A stretch of DNA of 64,000 bases. It comes from Leptasterias polaris (Eukaryota > Echinodermata > Asteroidea > Forcipulatida > Asteriidae). The notes under the pieces were generated by a model that made no database searches, was not told where the DNA came from, and worked only from the letters and a program-made list of their open reading frames with translations. Each line of letters opens with the position of its first letter. The first letter of the stretch is position 1. The stretch is taken from contig JAZGTN010000120.1 of assembly GCA_037783415.1 (NCBI GenBank), positions 682,001 through 746,000 on the forward strand, read 5' to 3'. Below are positions 58,601-64,000 of the stretch, one piece after another. A program made the position numbers and the translations under genes.

Positions 58601-61600
58601 AAAGTTCATATCAGTACCAATCCTCCAGAGAAATGTTTCCATCTGAAAGCTCACTGATTCTAAAGTTCATACCAGTACCAATCCTCCAGAGAAATGTTTC
58701 CATCTGAAAGCTCACTGATTCTAAAGTTCATACCAGTACCAATCCTCCAGAGAAATGTTTCCATCTGAAAGCTCACTGATTCTAAAGTTCATACCAGTAC
58801 CAATCCTCCAGAGAAATATTTCCATCTGAAAGCTCACCGATTCTAAAGTTCATACCAGTACCAATCCTCCAGAGAAATATTTCCATCTGAAAGCTCACTG
58901 ATTCTAAAGTTCATACCAGTACCATTCCTCAAATGAAATATTTCCATCTGAAAGCTCACTGATTCTAAAGTTCATACCAGTACCATTCCTCAAATGAAAT
59001 ATTTCCATCTGAAAGCTCACTGATTCTAAAGTTCATACCAGTACCAATCCTCCAGAGAAATGTTTCCATCTGAAAGCTCACTGATTCTAAAGTTCATACC
59101 AGTACCATTCCTCAAATGAAATATTTCCATCTGAAAGCTCACTGATTCTAAAGTTCATACCAGTACCAATCCTCCAGAGAAATGTTTCCACCTGAAAGCT
59201 CACTGATTCTAAAGTTCATACCAGTACCAATCCTCCAGAGAAATGTTTCCATCTGAAAGCTCACTGATTCTAAAGTTCATACCAGTACCAATCCTCCAGA
59301 GAAATGTTTCCACCTGAAAGCTCACTGATTCTAAAGTTCATACCAGTACCAATCCTCCAGAGAAATGTTTCCACCTGAAAGCTCACTGATTCTAAAGTTC
59401 ATACCAGTACCATTCCTCAAATGAAATATTTCCATCTGAAAGCTCACTGATTCTAAAGTTCATACCAGTACCAATCCTCCAGAGAAATGTTTCCACCTGA
59501 AAGCTCACTGATTCTAAAGTTCATACCAGTACCAATCCTCCAGAGAAATGTTTCCATCTGAAAGCTCACTGATTCTAAAGTTCATACCAGTACCAATCCT
59601 ACAGAGAAATGTTTCCATCTGAAAGCTCACTGATTCTAAAGTTCATACCAGTACCAATCCTACAGAGAAATGTTTCCATCTGAAAGCTCACTGATTCTAA
59701 AGTTCATACCAGTACCAATCCTCCAGAGAAATGTTTCCACCTGAAAGCTCACTGATTCTAAAGTTCATATCAGTACCATTCCTCAAATGAAATATTTCCA
59801 TCTGAAAGCTCACTGATTCTAAAGTTCATACCAGTACCAATCCTACAGAGAAATGTTTCCATCTGAAAGCTCACTGATTCTAAAATTCATACCAGTACCA
59901 TTCCTCCAAAAAAGTATTTTGCAAACCCATTGTCACTATTGGTGTTTTTTTTATTCATGCAATCAAAACATCACTTGTGTGCAATATCCCTGACAAAACT
60001 TATACTCTTTGCAATTTTTTCTCTCTCTAAAACATGAACACTTAATTGGATGGAATTGTCACAAGCTGGGTGTATGGTCTGGGTGTACGGTGTATGGTCT
60101 GAAGATGGAATGAATGTTACAGTCTTAACTAGATTGTTGTGATTGATGTTTGACATACCTGTACTAAGCTACACACTTGGTGACTCTTGTTGACATCAAA
60201 AGAATCTTCATCCTCAATGATGCTCTTACGATATACAGTAACAGTATATGTGTTCATGACCCATGGTTCAGAATGAGTTATGTCTACTACTAACATGCTG
60301 ATTCGATTCTCACCAATCCCAAGGGTGTAATTTGTTGGCCTAGAATGAGTAGAGATAAAGGAAATTATCATCAGTATTAAAAAAATTACATCCCAATATG
60401 GTGTAGGAAATAAATTGTATCATTTGATAAATTGTTAAAATACCAGAACAACCTAAAAACCAATGAATTTTAATGTTACCCTTCATGAATCCAGTTTAAG
60501 AAAAATTAAAAACTCATCTTTTCAATGAAGCATTTGCATAATGTTGTTTTCACCGTTTTCAACTGCATGTTGTATTTTACATTTTAGTAGTCTTGTACTT
60601 GTTATGTATTAGTGCCATGAGTACTTTTGGTGAGTTTGCACGATTTAATAACTTTTCATTTTTATTAATATTATTATTATGAATGTAGCCGCACACTTGA
60701 AGATGATTTTAGATGAGACAGAAGGCATTTTGTTAGAGTGAAGTCAAACGTAGTTTTTTCACACAGTAGAGTCAAGTCAATGTGACATTAAAGGCACTGA
60801 ACATGTTTGGTAATTATCAAAGACCAGTATTGTCACTCGGTGTATCCCAACATATGCATAAAATAACAAACCTGTGAAAATTTGGGCTGAATCGGTCATC
60901 GAAGTTGCAAGAAAATAAAGAAAGAAAAAACACCCTTGTTGCACAATTTTGTGTGCTTTCAGATGCTAATAAAAGGCTTCATGCATGAAGTCTTTTATTA
61001 TTTTAGTGAGAAGTTACCTCTTTCTCAAAAACTACGTTACTTCAGAGGGAGTCGTTTCTCACAATGTTTTATACTATCAACAGCTCTCCGTTGCTCGTTA
61101 CCAAGTAAGTTTTTATGCTAATATATATTTTGAGTAATTACCAAACGTGTTCAGTGCCTTTAAGTGTCTCGTCTTAGTCAAAAGAAAGACACTCTTCATA
61201 TTGAACTATTATGTGAGATCACAGTAAACAATATACAGGTAATTGTTTCTACGATTCAGCTTACATACAATGTACTAACAGTCTCAACAAAAACACCAAT
61301 AACAAAACAGGCACGACAGCTCTATGCGCTTAGAGACTTTCTTCTGAAGGTGTTAGGCGCTATATAAATACAGTTGTTATTATTATTATTATTATTTATG
61401 AAATTTGACTATACATTGTTATTATATACCGCACGCACAAATACTTGTCATTTGATTGGTTCATCCTATATTTCTCCATGTATCTGCCTTGACACTCCAA
61501 ACTTTAATGTAGGAGTCCTATATGGATAATTATAAAACGCTTTGGATGCTTTGCGCGTCATTTCCAAAATAATCATTCCCCTTCTGTTTGTCCAAATGAG

Positions 61601-63405
61601 GCAAGATCGAGTCACGGTTGACAAGGTTATTAATGTCTACATGAAGTCATCCATATTGTTTAGAAAGGAGTTTTAGAATTTTTAGAGTGTTGGATGGATG
61701 AGTTTCCATGTTTATTTTGTGTTTATTTTGAAAAGTGTTGATTGACAAGGATCTATGTATGCATTATATGAACCAAATATTGAATGCATTTAAAATTTAC
61801 ATTGTCGCAGAATTACAATCAATTGGTGATATCTGGCTTTTCGTTTCACTCCGCATGGTCTCTAGAAATAGATTGTCCATATTTCATCTCATGATTATAT
61901 TCATGCAGGGCAACAAGAAACAGCTGAATTGAGCACAGTCATGCTGGACCAGGATGTGTGGAAAGCGACCATCAGAGGCTCCCGAGATGGCGTCGGCTGA
62001 GACGACCTCTCGCACTACGACGACTACGACGATTATATTCTGCGACAATGTACTCATTTGCATCCCAATATTTGTAAACTAATTACCTGGATATTCCATA
62101 TCTGTCCTCTACCCTGGCCTCACTGTCACAGCTTCTTGCAAATCCCCACACCTTGATTAATGTGACCTCATGTGGAACCATTGCCTGGTACTCTGTCACC
62201 TTAGGGTTAAAGGTTGGGCTCAGAATAACAGCTGGGTCAGTGCGGAAGTCTAGAAGTTCAGACAAAGTTGTAGGATCTGAAATGCAATTAATGTACAACA
62301 TTTCCATTAAAAAATGCTGCCTGGACTGGAAGTTTTACAGTTCATAAAGAGCTTTGAAAGTAAAATGCGTGAAAGTCAAGGTTTGTTCAGATTCAAGAAA
62401 TACCACCACAAACAGCCCTTGTTCTGCCAAATATAATAAGTGACTGGATATTTTGACTCACCATCACTACATCTTGGTCTATGATATCTAGGATCTTTGT
62501 ACATTGGATCAATCTCAAACACATTGCTAATCAAGATATCGTTTGATCTGCCCATCAGATGTTGCCGACCAGTAACATTGCCAAAGTTCTCCTGTATGCT
62601 AACATCCTCAGCCAAGTTCTGCCTGTCCCTGTCCCTGCCCCAATAGTGCTGCTCTAGGTTAGCAACAACATGCTGGAGCTCAGCAGTGCTGTGTCGGCTA
62701 GTGGGTGATGTGAACAGCGCCCCCTGGTGGTTGTAGAGAGGAATGTCATCAAGCTGTAACCGTGATGAGAGGTAGCGTTGGACATCTCGTAAGAGGCTGT
62801 TGTACTTCAGGCTTGAGTAGGATGGATAAAGCTGTGAGGTACAAGTTTATTTCTCTTCATCAATGTTTTTCCTTTATAGCGGACCAAAATATATTTCAAC
62901 TTATTAAGTCACATTCAGAGAAACAGATTTGTATATACTTTAGTGCTTACAATGTAATGCACGTAATGTTAAATCTCTTTTTAGTGATTCAACAAAAGGC
63001 AAGATGTTGTACACAAGGAAAAGTTTAGAGCATTTTCGATAAAAAGAATAATAGAAGTTTAGGCTCGATGATTCAGTTATTGGAAGGATGACACCTTTTA
63101 TAAAGACTTTGCATTGTTACATGTGATATGGAAACAGAATGGACACTGAAAATGCCAATCCAAAAAGCTGACCCTATGAGAAAAAACAAGCTGATAAACT
63201 TCAGATTTGTGTTTCTCATTACTAGACTAATTTACTGTATAGGTATGCCACAGATACTATTTTTCTATCTGTCTGTTCGTTGGTCAGTCTGTCAATGTAC
63301 CTGTTGGTAGCTTCCTTTATTCACAGTTTCCCTCCTGGTTGCTAGTAAATACTCTAGATCCTCTCTAGTCAAGCACATCTGATTATTGGCATGACAGTTT
63401 ACACC
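46488..63405 (-). CDS. CPED1: CPED1-like protein (cadherin-like and PC-esterase domains), 3' part
   Basis: Ten exons (63301-63405, 62462-62831, 62087-62276, 60159-60339, 54672-54780, 53426-53562, 52688-53010, 51427-51514, 51026-51172, 46488-46679) join in phase into 613 residues; the 5' part is beyond the window (human CPED1 is about 1026 residues). Exons 3-4 form a cadherin-like beta-sandwich (VILSPTFNPKVTEYQAMVP ... ENRISMLVVDITH ... NTYTVTVYRKS). Exons 5-10 form the PC-esterase domain, an SGNH-type acyl-esterase fold: [30 protein letters not shown] with the nucleophile Ser of GDS, VGGVHWLATHH, and VDGIH with the Asp and His of the expected triad; the end is GKCACHFHR then FHVTGEINAIYSEIL. 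The protein is presumably secretory, with many Cys; substrate unknown. Domain order and exon phases make the assignment strong. Confidence 0.92.
46798..47074. mobile_element. Fold-back element, 110-bp arms
   Basis: AAATAATGTAGATGTTACTT and CTCCTAAGCTAGGAGCTTCT, then CCAATGCTCAACTGCCTTT, return inverted at 46960-47074 with few changes. No coding capacity; in the CPED1 last intron. Confidence 0.88.
47075..47415. other. CPED1 intron, no further feature
   Basis: AT-rich intronic DNA between two inverted-repeat elements; nothing supported. Confidence 0.5.
47416..48497. mobile_element. 1.08-kb palindromic element built of 53-bp repeats
   Basis: The ends CGGAGCTCCACGAGGGCC and inverted partner, followed by CATGCCACTTATCTAGATAA, are flanked by TA on both sides (47414-47415, 48498-48499), as in Tc1/mariner-type MITEs. 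Each arm is a tandem array of 53-bp units (AAGTCGACTTATCCTGATAA, TTTATCTCACCAAGACGACT): about ten units on the left, inverted and about eight on the right. The turn is at 47995-48026 (CACTAACAC...GTGTTAGTG). Capable of a very long hairpin. In the CPED1 last intron. Confidence 0.93.
48893..50768. mobile_element. 1.9-kb inverted-repeat element
   Basis: The left end AGGCCGTTCCAATTTTATTA, then GTTGGTTTACGGATT, is inverted at the right end (50734-50768). Inside, ACTGCTCCAAAATCCAT with flanking sequence (49757-49860) has an inverted partner at 50110-50190, and TTCTTGGGATTTGCACA (49945) is inverted near 50020. No intact ORF. No clear target duplication found. In the CPED1 last intron. Confidence 0.8.
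50873..51030. repeat. 79-bp tandem duplication at a CPED1 donor site
   Basis: CCTCATTGTCAACAGCTACA and ACACTCACCAACCCATACAC occur twice; the right copy ends inside the donor of exon 51026-51172 and the left copy carries a second GTAAGTGAG on the minus strand. Confidence 0.85.
51026..51172 (-). CDS. CPED1: CPED1 exon (PC-esterase, late)
   Basis: After TACCTGACAG; 49 codons QEQRKVFHHNQGILYYAKGL, then GFDVVDTFNITMARYREFL and GKCACHFHR, donor AGG|GTAAGT. Phase 0 at both ends. Confidence 0.92.
51427..51514 (-). CDS. CPED1: CPED1 exon (PC-esterase Asp/His) with duplicated acceptor
   Basis: Shortest form: acceptor GATTTTCAG ending at 51515, then REGLRDIRRVMKSLGAGFH and QPVDGIHCLSL, donor TTG|GTAAGA. 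DGIH carries the expected catalytic Asp and His. Its 5' part together with its splice acceptor is repeated upstream in 81-bp steps (see the repeat entry), so in-frame longer forms starting at 51595 or 51676 are possible. Confidence 0.9.
51434..51765 (-). repeat. 81-bp tandem duplication across a CPED1 3' splice site, four copies
   Basis: TGAAAGCCAGCGCCAAGACT on plus starts at 51461, 51542, 51623 and 51704, exactly 81 bp (27 codons) apart. Each unit contains coding REGLRDIRRVMKSLGAGFH, then ELMYHLIF made from the old intron end including the pyrimidine tract. Copies 1-3 keep TTTTCAG|GG; copy 4 has TCAAGG instead and its AG is displaced by one base. The reading frame is open throughout. Confidence 0.95.
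51892..51980. repeat. 43-bp tandem duplication
   Basis: CTCAAAGAATTTGTGCAGAT and ACAATGTGCTTATTTTAATC, followed by GC, occur twice in perfect tandem. CPED1 intron. Confidence 0.9.
52688..53010 (-). CDS. CPED1: CPED1 exon (PC-esterase nucleophile GDS)
   Basis: After TTTATTCTCAG; begins [20 protein letters not shown], the block with the catalytic serine, and ends VVGGVHWLATHHMKVLLQAL. Donor CTAG|GTGAGT, phase 2. Confidence 0.95.
53426..53562 (-). CDS. CPED1: CPED1 exon (PC-esterase, Cys-rich)
   Basis: After [28 protein letters not shown] then KWQPQGCRH and QCLAGKK, donor AAG|GTTTGT. Conserved Trp-Gln-Pro and Cys pattern precedes the GDS block. Confidence 0.92.
54427..54606. repeat. 43-bp purine-rich tandem repeat, about four copies
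   Basis: GCTGAGGGAAAGGGGAGGGG and CTGAAGGAAATTAAAGAGGA units start at 54429, 54472, 54515 and 54555; one has lost three bases. CPED1 intron, 65 bp from the exon at 54672. Confidence 0.9.
54672..54780 (-). CDS. CPED1: CPED1 exon (start of PC-esterase region)
   Basis: After TAATTTGCAG; FIPGSSCGLNLVPSLSWEDY then NLPQCQSGDIQ, ending AAG|GTGTGT in phase 1. Joined to the next exon it reads [11 protein letters not shown], typical of a PC-esterase start. Confidence 0.88.
55305..59905. repeat. 61-bp minisatellite, about 75 copies, with higher-order blocks
   Basis: Words CTGATTCTAAAGTTCATACC and AGTACCAATCCTCCAGAGAA, then ATGTTTCCATCTGAAAGCTC, recur every 61 bp. Two main unit types alternate (CCAGAGAAATGTTTCC and CAAATGAAATATTTCC). 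Rare variants recur at exact multiples of 61: CACCGATT at 56151, 57127 and 58835 (16 and 28 units apart), and CAGTGATT at 55846, 56822 and 58530 (again 16 and 28). Lies in the 5.4-kb CPED1 intron between the cadherin-like and PC-esterase exons. Confidence 0.95.
60159..60339 (-). CDS. CPED1: CPED1 exon (cadherin-like domain, second half)
   Basis: After CATTCTAG; completes the split Arg and encodes PTNYTLGIGENRISMLVVD and NTYTVTVYRKS, the closing strands. Ends CSLVQ with donor CAG|GTATGT, phase 0. Confidence 0.9.
60788..61163. mobile_element. 376-bp MITE (TTAAAGGCACTGAACA family)
   Basis: The left end TTAAAGGCACTGAACATG then GTTTGGTAATTA is inverted at the right end (TAATTACCAAACGTGTTCAG then TGCCTTTAA). 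The interior contains AACCTGTGAAAATTTGGGC and GAATCGGTCATCGAAGTTG. A related fragment occurs at 34760. I associate this family with echinoderm genomes from memory. CPED1 intron. Confidence 0.88.
61164..62086. other. CPED1 intron, no further feature
   Basis: AT-rich intronic DNA with a short TTATTATTA run near 61375. Nothing else supported. Confidence 0.5.
62087..62276 (-). CDS. CPED1: CPED1 exon (cadherin-like domain, first half)
   Basis: Starts after GCATTTCAG and encodes LSELLDFRTDPAVILSPTFN, then KVTEYQAMVPHEVTLIKVWG, the opening strands of a cadherin-like beta-sandwich. Donor CCAG|GTAATT, phase 2. Confidence 0.9.
62462..62831 (-). CDS. CPED1: CPED1 exon (long, pre-cadherin-like)
   Basis: 370 bp from acceptor CCTCACAG, starting LYPSYSSLKYNSLLRDVQRY and ending PRYHRPRCSD, donor ATG|GTGAGT in phase 1. 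Contains the segment ELQHVVANLEQHYWGRD. No domain recognised other than position before the cadherin-like module. Confidence 0.85.
63301..63405 (-). CDS. CPED1: CPED1 exon (first in window)
   Basis: Acceptor TTGTGTAG and donor CAACAG|GTACAT; 35 codons starting GVNCHANNQMCLTREDLEYL, phase 0 at both ends. No named domain; upstream exons are outside the window. Confidence 0.8.
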
Positions 63406-63680
63406 CTACACAAGCAAATAAAGCAACATCAACAAAGAAGAAGAGTGAATGATGGCCATTATTGTGGAACAAGAGGAACTGATTTTCATGTTGGCAATTG
63501 GTATGACAAATGAAGAATTGAATAAACCTACTACTTACTGTGAATTATTATTTTGCAATGGTGGAATAATTACATTGGTTTATAATTGCAAGGTCACAAT
63601 CACAATTGATAAACATCCCAAACTAATATGAGAAATGAAATCTAATTAGTATCTACTAAACAGAAAGTAAATCATTGGTG
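63406..63680. other. CPED1 upstream intron
   Basis: Intronic sequence leading to the G-rich array. No exon seen between here and the window edge. Confidence 0.45.
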
Positions 63681-63925
63681 TGTTTTGGGGGGTTTTGGGG
63701 TTGGTTTTGGGGGGTTTTGGAGTTGGTTTTGGGGGGTTTTGGGGTTGGTTTTGGGGGGTTTTGGGGTTGGTTTTGGGGGGTTTTGGGGTTGGTTTTTGGG
63801 GGGTTTTGGGGTTGGTTTTGGGGGGTTTTGGAGTTGGTTTTGGGGGGTTTTGGGGTTGGTTTTGGGGGGTTTTGGGGTTGGTTTTGGGGGGTTTTGGGGG
63901 GTTTTGGGGTTGGTTTTTGGGGGGA
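63681..63925. repeat. 22-bp G-rich minisatellite
   Basis: About 11 units of GGTTTTGGGGTTGGTTTTGG plus GG, some with GGAGTT. Runs of four or more G on plus could form G-quadruplexes; plus is the template strand for CPED1. Three plus frames and one minus frame stay open by chance of composition. Confidence 0.92.
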
Positions 63926-64000
63926 GGGGGTAAATAAGATTTCACTCCAATCCTCTAGTTTTCAATAAGCACACCATACAACTATAACTTTTGAAAATTT

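Noticed and set aside
63681..63925. Telomere (TTTTGGGG is a ciliate telomere repeat)
   Set aside because: The unit is 22 bp with interspersed TTGG, it is internal to a gene, and all other features are animal.

Overview
The window is animal nuclear DNA: AT-rich, with intron-split genes, a tRNA-derived SINE, LINE and LTR-element remains, many fold-back or MITE-like transposons, and very large minisatellites. A complete Pox-neuro/PaxA-type Pax gene (a class known from ambulacrarians and protostomes, lost in chordates), together with a MITE whose ends read TTAAAGGCACTGAACA (a family I associate with sea-star and related genomes), suggests an ambulacrarian, most likely an echinoderm. This species-level guess is inference.

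Layout. 0-4.6 kb: transposon-rich DNA with one frameshifted THAP zinc-finger exon (1132-1486) and a hAT-like MITE. 5.1-8.3 kb (+): a two-exon secreted or membrane-anchored cyclase-family (isatin hydrolase/kynurenine formamidase-like) gene whose intron holds a hAT MITE with an 8-bp target duplication. 9.4-20 kb: LINE reverse-transcriptase remnant, tRNA-derived SINE, a 2.5-kb fold-back element with a second element nested in it, and a non-autonomous LTR retrotransposon on the minus strand. 20.9-28.5 kb: three back-to-back tandem arrays of 41, 91 and 48 bp. 30.5-43 kb (+): the Pox-neuro gene, reconstructed as six coding exons (392 residues) with a TATA-containing candidate promoter and a split 5' UTR; its introns carry a 33-bp array, a long TTG/CTG tract, a 257-bp duplication and nested fold-back elements. 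45.2-46.1 kb: a 45-bp array in the gap between convergent genes. 46.5-63.4 kb (-): the last ten exons of CPED1 (cadherin-like plus PC-esterase), 613 residues in the window, the 5' part lying beyond the right edge. Its introns hold a 1.08-kb palindrome, a 1.9-kb inverted-repeat element, a 4.6-kb 61-bp array with higher-order structure, and a G-rich 22-bp array.

The three protein genes are not a functional cluster. All exon models were checked by hand for reading phase and GT/AG borders: each joins without a phase conflict. The most striking observation is in CPED1, where an 81-bp (27-codon) segment spanning a 3' splice site and the start of an exon is repeated in tandem about four times with the reading frame kept open, giving three candidate acceptors that would yield proteins differing by 27-residue steps. 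Most long ORFs in the window are by-products of minisatellites with periods divisible by three and are not called genes.
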